Shown: positions 1 through 5,083 of the stretch, in pieces
How positions within the stretch are numbered: position 1 is the first letter of the stretch
Layout of the letters: each line of letters opens with the position of its first letter
Source: Bacteroidales bacterium
Lineage (GTDB): Bacteria > Bacteroidota > Bacteroidia > Bacteroidales > UBA7960
Assembly (NCBI GenBank): GCA_003451785.1
Contig: DMJL01000141.1
Span: 3,339-10,899 of the forward strand
Direction of reading: 5' to 3'
Length of the DNA stretch: 7,561 nucleotides
The notes under the pieces: generated by a model
What the model was told of the DNA's origin: nothing
Seen by the model: only the letters and a program-made list of their open reading frames with translations
The model's database searches: none
Translations under genes and position numbers: made by a program

Positions 1-509
1 GTTTCGTTCTGAATGGTTCTTATCTGTTGATCGTCGGGCAATACCTTTTTGCGCTCTGCCTCTATCATGATAAATAATGCGCTAAGCAGATGCTTCACCG
101 TTGACAGGTCGGCTGCAGGATGCTGCATCTCTTGGTAGATAATCTCGCAAATGGTACTCAACCGGTTGAAACATGCTCCCGTTTGCAATATCTGATCCGA
201 CTGGTTGTGAAAACTTGTGTATAACTGAAAAATGGTTTCTGCAATAAATTCGCTTTTGAACCGCAGCACCCACATATCGAAGTTGCCGTTTTGCAGACCT
301 ACGGCTATCTTATGGGCCTTCCCTTTGGCAATAAAACTCACCAAGGGTGCTTCGATAGAGTGCAACCGAAAGTTGATAAAATGCTCCAACTTGCCTTGAT
401 TGCCGATGATAAGCTCCTCAAAATCGTGAACGAAAAACGCATCGGGCTTTGAAGCCATCTCTATAGCCTTGTTGGCATCCAATCGGAAAATGTCGAATAG
501 CTTATTCAT
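1..509 (-). CDS. AraC-family transcriptional regulator, N-terminal part (truncated by window edge)
   Basis: The reading frame starts at ATG 507-509 (MNKLFDIFRLD) and stays open for 169 codons to the left edge, so the C-terminal part is missing. Residues 24-100 look like the effector-sensing beta-barrel half of Bacteroidota AraC regulators: FFVHDFEELIIG (25-36), a central AKGKAHK turn (61-67), then RFKSEFIAETIFQLY (83-97). A helical linker follows, with KHLLSALFIMIEAERKK (139-155), as usually found just before the AraC DNA-binding domain. The two helix-turn-helix motifs would lie beyond base 1. The family consists of cytoplasmic DNA-binding activators or repressors that often respond to a small molecule; the ligand and targets cannot be told here. 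The ATG is only five bases after a TATCTTTG element, suggesting a leaderless or nearly leaderless transcript. The assignment rests on the N-terminal half alone. Confidence 0.8.
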   Translation of the reverse strand, partial: MNKLFDIFRLDANKAIEMASKPDAFFVHDFEELIIGNQGKLEHFINFRLHSIEAPLVSFIAKGKAHKIAVGLQNGNFDMWVLRFKSEFIAETIFQLYTSFHNQSDQILQTGACFNRLSTICEIIYQEMQHPAADLSTVKHLLSALFIMIEAERKKVLPDDQQIRTIQNE

Positions 510-548
510 CACCCCAAAGATAGAAAAACTCCGTTCCAATTTTGGGGT
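510..548 (-). promoter_or_regulatory. Promoter -7 element with flanking inverted ACCCCAAA boxes before the AraC-type gene
   Basis: On the minus strand TATCTTTG (complement of 514-521) matches the Bacteroidota -7 consensus TAnnTTTG and ends five bases before the ATG. ACCCCAAA at 511-518 and its reverse complement TTTGGGGT at 541-548 form an inverted pair separated by 22 bases. CACCCCAAA recurs as a direct copy at 621-629. A TTG at 14 bases spacing is too close to be a good -33 element. The box nearest the gene overlaps the -7 element, so binding there could repress transcription. Autoregulation by the AraC protein is a guess. Confidence 0.4.
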
Positions 549-709
549 TTATGGATGTGCAGAGCTAAGCTAAATTATAAAATTTGAAGCGGGGTAGTTG
601 TTACATCCTATCAAAATTCACACCCCAAATTTAAAGCAAGTTGAATGCTTACAAATCGAGCTTTTTTTGCAAAATTGTGGGAGGATTGGAGGAACCACTC
701 GGTAACTCA

Positions 710-1423
710 TCATTTAATTACCACCCGCAACACTGTTTTGAAAAGTGATGCCCAGGTAAGCCATCCCATGTTTTCTGATACTTTTTCGAGGTTTTCGTAA
801 GTATTTTCAATCAACTTCCCGGCCAGCGAGCTGCTAAACTCCTTGTACAGCTTGAAATATTCGGCGCTGATCGACTTTTCATTGCCATAGCGCAACATTT
901 TGTCCGGTGGGGCGATGTCGAGAAAAATAAAATAGAATTTCTTGTTTTGGTATCGCGCCACATCAAGACCTACCCTGAGTTTGCGTATAATCTGGTCGTA
1001 TTGGGTGTTATCGTCGGGCAGACTAATACTGCTGTACAGCTTTGCTTCAACAAAAACAAGTTTATCGGCCGTTTCGAAGCTTGCATCAATTTCGGTGTCT
1101 TCGGCAGTGGTGCCAGAAACATAATTCTTGCCGATATGTATTTCGATATGCTGCTCGTTCTCAAACGAAAAATCCACCTTGCCATCGAAAGCATCTTCCA
1201 TTATTTCGTCCAATGCCTGCACTATTTTTTCTGGCGTTTGATTCCGCAAAACATCGAAACACGACCAGGTGAGCGCATCTTCGCTATTGGAAGAACGGCA
1301 ATGACGCAGTTTGTGTTTTTCTTTTTTGCCATTGCGGTCGAGCGTGGCATTCAGGAAAGTATGCAACGCTTTCTCTCTGCCAGCATATACGGCATGATTG
1401 CGATGATAGTTCTTGTAGATCAT
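710..1423 (-). CDS. Putative PD-(D/E)XK nuclease-like protein (second gene of operon)
   Basis: A 237-residue protein that I do not recognise as a named family. It has the layout of a PD-(D/E)XK (restriction-endonuclease-like) core. Glu48 lies in NSEDALTWSCFDVLR (46-60), an N-terminal helix of the type that can carry the first acid. Asp113 lies in TEID (110-113). Then comes a hydrophobic strand ending in VEAK, with Glu126 and Lys128 as the E-x-K pair. Gln141 in the following NTQYDQIIRKLR helix is where some families place an extra catalytic residue. A strand KKFYFIFLDI (161-170) follows. There is no signal peptide or membrane segment. The ATG is at 1421-1423, four bases after the upstream gene's stop, implying co-transcription and probably translational coupling. 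It could act in restriction or nucleic-acid processing, or be an inactive homologue. The fold call is moderately firm; the function is unknown. Confidence 0.6.
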   Translation of the reverse strand: MIYKNYHRNHAVYAGREKALHTFLNATLDRNGKKEKHKLRHCRSSNSEDALTWSCFDVLRNQTPEKIVQALDEIMEDAFDGKVDFSFENEQHIEIHIGKNYVSGTTAEDTEIDASFETADKLVFVEAKLYSSISLPDDNTQYDQIIRKLRVGLDVARYQNKKFYFIFLDIAPPDKMLRYGNEKSISAEYFKLYKEFSSSLAGKLIENTYENLEKVSENMGWLTWASLFKTVLRVVIK

Positions 1424-1427
1424 ATTG

Positions 1428-2090
1428 TTATATTATTTCCCCCTTAAATTCATTAGACTTAGGTATATATGTAAGAAAATTGTTTGACGGCAAATCTTTG
1501 CAACGGTTTTCTCCGTATATAAAAACAAAAATTTTTAATTCAGATAATTTCTGGTTAGGAGCATCTTGACATTTTGGAATAACTGAGTTTTTAAATTTCT
1601 TTTTAATACTTTTGATAGTTTGGCTATCACAATTATCAAGGATATTGACATAGTAATTTGTAGAACATTCATTGTCATCACATAATAATTTTAAAAAATC
1701 TTTCTTGCAGGTTTTTACGTTGCCAAACTTGAATTCAATCAAATGTTTTCTGGAAAATTTGTTGTTTTCTTTTGTGTAAAGAGTTACATCGACACTTGCC
1801 GCCCTCCCATCTTTTTCTCCAATTTTAGGCTCATTTGTGCTAAAATCCTTATAGGATTTCTTGGTTGGTGTTTCTACAGAATAAAAATAAACTTCTTGTT
1901 TTTCCACCTCTCGTATAAACAATGATCTTGCTTCTTGTTCACTAATACGCTTATTGCCTTGTTGCTTACCACCGCAATATTGTGGAAAAATTAATTTGCT
2001 GCTTTGATTTTTGTTTGATTCTTGATTTTCGCAAGCGATTTTTTTCAATTCCTTCAAGCTGTTTTTAATCAATTCTTCAACCGTTTTCAT
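1428..2090 (-). CDS. Putative PD-(D/E)XK nuclease-like protein (first gene of operon)
   Basis: A 220-residue, lysine-rich protein from ATG 2088-2090; I do not recognise its family. A PD-(D/E)XK core is visible. RISEQEARSLFIREVE (48-63) is a candidate first helix with Glu51 and Glu53. Asp101 sits in ASVDVTLY (98-105). Then HLIEFKFG (116-123) supplies Glu119 and Lys121 as the E-x-K pair, followed by a basic helix, KTCKKDFLKLL (126-136). A later strand, LKIFVFIYGE (185-194), may be a further core strand. The gene is followed after four bases by a second protein with the same kind of core, so the two probably form a working pair. Upstream, the frame stays open without a stop for about 34 codons but offers no good initiation codon. 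A TAACTTTG promoter element lies about 75 bases upstream. The catalytic function is inferred from motif layout only. Confidence 0.6.
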   Translation of the reverse strand: MKTVEELIKNSLKELKKIACENQESNKNQSSKLIFPQYCGGKQQGNKRISEQEARSLFIREVEKQEVYFYSVETPTKKSYKDFSTNEPKIGEKDGRAASVDVTLYTKENNKFSRKHLIEFKFGNVKTCKKDFLKLLCDDNECSTNYYVNILDNCDSQTIKSIKKKFKNSVIPKCQDAPNQKLSELKIFVFIYGENRCKDLPSNNFLTYIPKSNEFKGEII

Positions 2091-2134
2091 TGTGTTTTTA
2101 GTTTTAAGTCCGCTCCTTTTTGCAGACTTTGTGT

Positions 2135-2176
2135 ACTGGTCAAATTTTTCGAACAGGTTCTCTTCAAAGTTAATTA
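2135..2176 (-). repeat. Dispersed promoter/leader repeat, copy 1
   Basis: Read on the minus strand, this stretch runs from AATTAACTTTGAAGAG through CCTGTTCGAA to TTTGACCAGT. The second copy at 5163-5205 reads AATTATCTTTGAAGAA, then TCTGTTCGAA, then GGCCAGT, with only a few substitutions and short gaps. Weaker similarity continues upstream through a CTCCT and C-run block to about 2205. The gaps put the shared TTTGAAGA in different reading frames in the two copies, so the conservation is in the DNA rather than in a protein. Both copies lie upstream of minus-strand genes in the same orientation. Confidence 0.55.
2165..2172 (-). promoter_or_regulatory. Candidate -7 promoter element for the two-nuclease operon
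   Basis: TAACTTTG on the minus strand matches TAnnTTTG and would give a leader of roughly 70 bases before the ATG at 2090. A TTG about 24 bases further upstream is slightly too far for an ideal -33 box. The element lies inside a sequence that recurs near 5163-5205, which also carries TATCTTTG at the corresponding place. Confidence 0.35.
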
Positions 2177-2366
2177 TTTTGTTAGTGGATGGGGGTCAAG
2201 GAGATGCGCCGATGCTTAAAAAAACTTAGTTTCTTGTTGAAGCTGATGCCGGATAGCACTTTGCTAATGGATTATAGGCCGGTTTTTCAACGAAAGAATT
2301 GGCGCAATATGCTTTGCATCGGAGAAGCCCCAATTTATTGTGGGGTTATACATAAAACTTAGGATA

Positions 2367-2393
2367 ACACATACAATAACGCCTGTTATGTGT
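2367..2393. repeat. Inverted repeat ACACATA/TATGTGT with TGTTATGT motif
   Basis: ACACATA (2367-2373) and TATGTGT (2387-2393) are perfectly complementary around a 13-base loop. A nested ATAAC/GTTAT pair flanks GCCT in the same place. The embedded TGTTATGT (2384-2391) recurs in two other gene gaps, at 3393-3400 and 6396-6403. Its function is unknown. Confidence 0.45.
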
Positions 2394-2481
2394 ATTTTCT
2401 AAAGATGTTTTTTTTGCACAGGGCACTTTGCAAATTACGCATACAGGCGGCGTGTCCAATAGGCATTAAACCGCCACGGTC

Positions 2482-2627
2482 TTTTCCACGCATTTGTTTC
2501 TGATAAAGATGAATACTATAATGCGGGCATTGCGGCGGTCGGTGGTGGGTTTTATGCCGATTCCACCCACAAACAAAAATCCAAAGTATAGTCTATTTTC
2601 CCGAAATCACTGAATTTCTTATATCTG
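2482..2627 (+). repeat. 146-bp dispersed direct repeat, copy A
   Basis: This aligns without gaps to 6091-6236 (constant offset 3609). By hand count there are 21 mismatches in 146 bases, about 86% identity. Fully matching blocks include CATTTGTTTCTGATAAAG, an imperfect palindrome AATGCGGGCATT (2520-2531), TCGGTGGTGGG, AAACAAAAATCCA and CTATTTTCCCGAAATCAC. Similarity continues more weakly to the left, to about 2462. It has no terminal inverted repeats, no transposase and no obvious target-site duplication. It ends 14 bases before the 3' end of the MNT gene. Its nature is unknown. Confidence 0.85.
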
Positions 2628-2641
2628 CTGACTAAGGCACT

Positions 2642-2971
2642 CTACCATGCTATTGGGGTAGGAGTAATTTCAATACTTTCTTTACGAATCTCTTCGATAA
2701 AATCATCGCCTTGATAAAAGTATTTTGTTGGATAAGGGTGGGTTTCTATCAAAGGATATTTTATATTGATCTTTGCGTATAATTTTAAGTTTTCAAAGAT
2801 ATTTTCACCAAATTGGTCAGAAATAAGAAGTAAGTCAATATCAGACCATTCTTGAGTAATTCCCTTGGCGGCAGAGCCAAACAAAAATACTTTATGAAAA
2901 GTCAATCCATTGGATTGGCAATCGTTAATAAATAATCGCGCGGTATTTATTGCACTTTCTCTTGTAACCAT
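2642..2971 (-). CDS. MNT-type minimal nucleotidyltransferase, antitoxin of the HEPN/MNT pair
   Basis: A 109-residue protein of normal length for a minimal nucleotidyltransferase. The Pol-beta-type motif is clear: a hydrophobic strand KVFLFGSAAKG (27-37) with Gly32-Ser33, then SDIDLLLI (43-50) with the metal-binding pair Asp44 and Asp46. The third acidic position appears to be Glu76 in IETHPYP (75-81), as in many relatives of this subfamily. In the characterised MntA/HepT-type systems the nucleotidyltransferase inactivates the HEPN ribonuclease by adding AMP units to it. Equivalent chemistry here is inferred. The start ATG (2969-2971) lies inside the 3' end of the HEPN gene, giving a 25-base overlap and probable translational coupling. 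The protein should be cytoplasmic. Confidence 0.87.
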   Translation of the reverse strand: MVTRESAINTARLFINDCQSNGLTFHKVFLFGSAAKGITQEWSDIDLLLISDQFGENIFENLKLYAKINIKYPLIETHPYPTKYFYQGDDFIEEIRKESIEITPTPIAW

Positions 2972-3342
2972 AATCGCAAAGCGTTAGTTTTATCAATCAT
3001 TTCGGTCGTAAACGATTCATTACAAATATTATGCATTCTCGTAAAATAATCCGGATATCTACCTTCCAACTGAAATCGGTTTAGATACAGTAAAAATTCA
3101 CTTCTATCCACATTAAGTTCTGTAGGAGTAGTTGATAGTAAATGAATTAGATTATGCGTTCTTGGAGGTATGTTGCCTTCATTGTGCTTAATCCATATTG
3201 CCTTACAAATTTTCTCAATCACCAAATGGGCAAAAAACAAGGATTGCAAATATTTTCGACCTTTGAATAAAGTATCAACAGCAGACCAATCATCTTCGGC
3301 TTGATTTAGCCAAAAAGCTATATGCTCTTCTTTGGTTTTCAT
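2947..3342 (-). CDS. HEPN-domain protein, probable RNase toxin of the HEPN/MNT pair
   Basis: A 131-residue, mostly helical protein spanning a complete HEPN domain. HIAFWLNQAEDDWSAVDTL (7-25) is the first helix, with the family's typical acidic and aromatic pattern. KYLQSLFFAHLVIEKICKA (30-48) is the second. NIPPRTHNLIHLL (57-69) follows, then LNRFQLEGRYPDYF (87-100) with the common RYP element. A candidate R-x(4-6)-H RNase motif is Arg61 to His67; Arg95 to His104 is too long to fit. HEPN toxins cleave RNA or tRNA and are held in check by a partner nucleotidyltransferase, which is encoded immediately downstream. The ATG at 3340-3342 follows TATCTTTG by four bases, so the transcript is probably nearly leaderless. 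The domain call is firm; RNase activity is inferred. Confidence 0.85.
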   Translation of the reverse strand: MKTKEEHIAFWLNQAEDDWSAVDTLFKGRKYLQSLFFAHLVIEKICKAIWIKHNEGNIPPRTHNLIHLLSTTPTELNVDRSEFLLYLNRFQLEGRYPDYFTRMHNICNESFTTEMIDKTNALRLWLQEKVQ

Positions 3343-3346
3343 GTTT

Positions 3347-3354
3347 CAAAGATA
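3347..3354 (-). promoter_or_regulatory. -7 promoter element of the HEPN/MNT operon
   Basis: TATCTTTG on the minus strand, complement of 3347-3354, is a perfect TAnnTTTG. It is followed by AAAC and then the HEPN ATG, the same geometry as before the AraC-type gene. No clear TTG -33 box was found at the usual distance. Confidence 0.5.
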
Positions 3355-3370
3355 ACTCACTTTTTACTAA

Positions 3371-3420
3371 GTGCTACCGTATTAGTTTAGCTTGTTATGT
3401 TTAGCACGGCAAGTTTGCCG
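3371..3420. repeat. Inverted repeats and hairpin upstream of the HEPN/MNT operon
   Basis: GTGCTA (3371-3376) and TAGCAC (3402-3407) form a six-base inverted pair around a 25-base loop that contains a TGTTATGT motif (3393-3400). It is joined directly to a tight hairpin CGGCAA-GT-TTGCCG (3407-3420). No T-run follows on the minus strand, so it is not a clear terminator for the upstream antitoxin gene. It may mark a module boundary. Confidence 0.45.
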
Positions 3421-3450
3421 ATTATCGTAGGGGATTTAGGTATGCCACAT

Positions 3451-3462
3451 TGCCAATTGGCA
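3451..3462. repeat. Perfect 12-bp palindrome TGCCAATTGGCA
   Basis: TGCCAATTGGCA reads identically on both strands, in the gap between the Panacea antitoxin gene and the HEPN gene, about 100 bases upstream of the HEPN promoter element. It could be an operator or chance; no second copy was seen in the window. Confidence 0.4.
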
Positions 3463-3608
3463 CACAAAACCGTAAACCAGCTAAGAAATTGGGAAGAACG
3501 GCAAAGCACCAAGTTTAAATTAACCCGCACTTCGGTATACTCACTAAAAGCCAAGCGGCGAAACACCTGTTTCCGACCAGCGGTAATCTACCCATCTAAG
3601 GAAGCCAA

Positions 3609-4613
3609 CTAAATGGCGTGCAACTCAAATGCATATTCATAACTGATTACGCTTTTTTTCTTTTCGTTATTCTTCCACGCATCTTCCGAATGGCTCAATT
3701 CAATAAAATTATTAGTACTTGTTTCTTTGAATGCTTTTGCCACTTTTGCCAATGTTTCTAATTCAATTTCGGAAAACAAATCTGCTTTAAAGGGTCTGTC
3801 TTTTCTTGCCTTGAATTGTTCGCCTGTAGAGCCGTTTGAAAATTGGTTTGTGCATATATCTATTTCGCCTTTGTTGGCTAAATACTCAAATATGCTTTGG
3901 AAATTGTTAGGAACCGGTCCCATATCTATGACTTGGTAACGAATTCCGCTGATGGAAAAACAACTTTGCTTGAACATTAAAAAATCGGCGTAGAACAACA
4001 GCTTGTTCATTTTGGTTTTGAATGGTTCAATTTTTTCCGAAAAATAGACAACCATTTCAGCAAACTTTTCAAAATTGGGGTTTCTGTATCCTGTATAAAT
4101 ATTTGCAAAATGACTGCCCATTAAATATTCTTGTAATTTCAAATTGAAAAGGTTTCGTTCTCTTTCATCTGCCAACGATTGGGCTTTCTGATTGTACTTT
4201 AATTTTGCTTTGTCGTCTAATGTTGCACATAACCCCACCATATCCATAAAATATTTCGGGTCGTAAACCATCTGTATTAATTTGGCATTGGCCACACTTG
4301 GCATTTCACCAGCTTCGTATTGGCGATAACTGTTTACGCCAAACCCTAAAATTTCCGACATCTTGGCTGCTGACAAACCATACTTCTCGCGAATTCTGAC
4401 GATTTCATCCGGAAACGGGATATTGAACCTTGAGCGGTATTGGTTATATACCTGATTCATATTCAACTCGTCTAAGGCTGTGGTAGTAAATTGCTCTCCG
4501 GTATCCCCGCATTTGTAATAATGAAAAACAATTTCAAATGTTTCCTTTCTGAAATCCATTGACCTGCGTTCTTTGGTCAATTTCATTTCTTTTCCTGTGA
4601 ATGGACTGTTCAT
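3609..4613 (-). CDS. MqsA-like HTH antitoxin with C-terminal Panacea (DUF4065) domain
   Basis: A 334-residue protein from ATG 4611-4613; a TTG two codons earlier is less likely. Residues 1-45 resemble the YgiT/MqsA zinc-finger region but have lost the ligands: a SPFTG start stands where the first Cys-x2-Cys is expected, and CGDTG (35-39) keeps one Cys. Residues 66-125 form an MqsA-type HTH (IREKYGLSAAKMSEILGFG, then NSYRQYEAGE). Residues 180-334 match the Panacea domain (KMNKLLFYADFLMFK, YQVIDMGPVPNNFQSIFEYL, ELSHSEDAW). Panacea is known as a versatile antitoxin domain that neutralises unrelated toxins, while the HTH normally represses the operon. The gene starts six bases after the stop of an MqsR-like toxin gene, in the toxin-first order of mqsRA. 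The pairing is strongly supported; that Panacea is the part contacting the toxin is inferred. Confidence 0.88.
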   Translation of the reverse strand: MNSPFTGKEMKLTKERRSMDFRKETFEIVFHYYKCGDTGEQFTTTALDELNMNQVYNQYRSRFNIPFPDEIVRIREKYGLSAAKMSEILGFGVNSYRQYEAGEMPSVANAKLIQMVYDPKYFMDMVGLCATLDDKAKLKYNQKAQSLADERERNLFNLKLQEYLMGSHFANIYTGYRNPNFEKFAEMVVYFSEKIEPFKTKMNKLLFYADFLMFKQSCFSISGIRYQVIDMGPVPNNFQSIFEYLANKGEIDICTNQFSNGSTGEQFKARKDRPFKADLFSEIELETLAKVAKAFKETSTNNFIELSHSEDAWKNNEKKKSVISYEYAFELHAI

Positions 4614-4619
4614 ATTCAA

Positions 4620-4967
4620 CTATTTTAAAGGATAGTTCATTTTGTGCTGCGCAAGGTGAAAGGAAATACAGATAACGCTGCTGCCCCTAATCCCCATGGT
4701 AATTTTGATGTAAACATCCTTTGTCTTTACGGTTTTGCCAAAAACCCACATATCAGCTCCTCCGAATAATTTTTCTACCAATGAACCTTCGCTGTAATCT
4801 TTGGTCTCGAGTGTTTCTAATATGGCTTTTCGTTCAATGGGTCGAAGTTCTAAATCCACTAATGCCTGGGCATTTTTACCTCTATCGTCACGAAAGAGCA
4901 CATCCCAAATCTGCATCTTTTCTTTGAAATCTTTTAAAAAGGAGGCTACTTCCGTTTCTGTGATCAT
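4620..4967 (-). CDS. MqsR-like toxin (probable mRNA interferase) of the Panacea toxin-antitoxin operon
   Basis: A 115-residue protein from ATG 4965-4967 (MITETEVASFLKDF). The frame is open upstream to a TTG at 5048, but that extension would include the promoter and is rejected. The C-terminal half follows MqsR: ADMWVFGK (71-78), then DVYIKITMG (84-92), then SSVICISFHLAQH (96-108), resembling the VYLKIT and VLIVSF strands of E. coli MqsR. Tyr86 corresponds to MqsR Tyr81. By eye, Gln68 and Lys96 of MqsR fall at Val75 and His104, so the active site probably differs. MqsR is a RelE-fold ribosome-independent mRNA endonuclease. Here the expected role is growth inhibition unless the downstream antitoxin is present. 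Promoter and candidate operator lie directly upstream. Confidence 0.78.
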   Translation of the reverse strand: MITETEVASFLKDFKEKMQIWDVLFRDDRGKNAQALVDLELRPIERKAILETLETKDYSEGSLVEKLFGGADMWVFGKTVKTKDVYIKITMGIRGSSVICISFHLAQHKMNYPLK

Positions 4968-4981
4968 AAATTGATTTGGTG

Positions 4982-5023
4982 CTGTAAAGGTACAGTAGTT
5001 TTTGAAAAACACAACTATATAGT
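4982..5023 (-). promoter_or_regulatory. Promoter and candidate operator of the MqsR-like/Panacea operon
   Basis: On the minus strand TTG (complement of 5012-5014), 19 bases, then TACCTTTA (4985-4992) matches the Bacteroidota TTG-N17-23-TAnnTTTG promoter except for the last base. The toxin ATG follows 17 bases later. CTGTA (4982-4986) and TACAG (4991-4995) form an inverted pair with a four-base spacer lying exactly over the -7 element. A perfect palindrome ACTATATAGT (5014-5023) adjoins the -33 box. The HTH antitoxin, or its complex with the toxin, is the obvious candidate to bind there and autorepress. Confidence 0.55.
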
Positions 5024-5083
5024 GGAGAAAATAGCGAAATCGTTTCAAATCTCAATTTTAAAGTGTTATTTTGATTTTTTTGA

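Larger units (their letters stand above)
2091..2641. other. Gene-free gap between the two-nuclease operon and the HEPN/MNT pair
   Basis: No convincing gene in 551 bases. From left to right it holds an in-frame but start-less extension of the downstream gene (2091-2190), the promoter/leader repeat, a stem-loop CCCCA/TGGGG at 2328-2332 and 2341-2345, and an inverted repeat ACACATA/TATGTGT (2367-2373 and 2387-2393, 13-base loop). It also holds a GGCGG/CCGCC inverted pair in about 2445-2475 and copy A of the 146-bp repeat. The stem-loop is not followed by a convincing T-run on the minus strand, so it is not called a terminator. A plus-strand frame of about 34 codons inside the repeat is judged spurious. 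Confidence 0.6.

Noticed and set aside
947..1447. 166-codon plus-strand open frame
   Set aside because: It lies antisense to the PD-(D/E)XK-like gene at 710-1423, whose motifs and operon spacing are convincing. The plus-strand translation is low complexity and shows no domain.
2328..2345. CCCCA/TGGGG stem-loop considered as a terminator of the HEPN/MNT operon
   Set aside because: Five-base stem with an eight-base loop, no T-run on the minus strand, and about 300 bases past the MNT stop codon.
2511..2613. 34-codon plus-strand frame (MNTIMRALRRSVVG start) inside the 146-bp repeat
   Set aside because: In copy B the same region has a TAG early and the substitutions do not favour silent positions, so the repeat is not conserved as a peptide.
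3397..3612. 71-codon plus-strand open frame in the gap before the Panacea gene
   Set aside because: No recognisable domain, no promoter or ribosome binding site, opposite orientation to every real gene, and it runs through the hairpin and the 12-bp palindrome. It is more likely accidental.
4968..5048. 27-codon N-terminal extension of the MqsR-like toxin starting at TTG 5048
   Set aside because: It would place the -33 and -7 promoter elements inside the gene, uses a TTG codon, and the ATG at 4965-4967 starts a typical family N-terminus.
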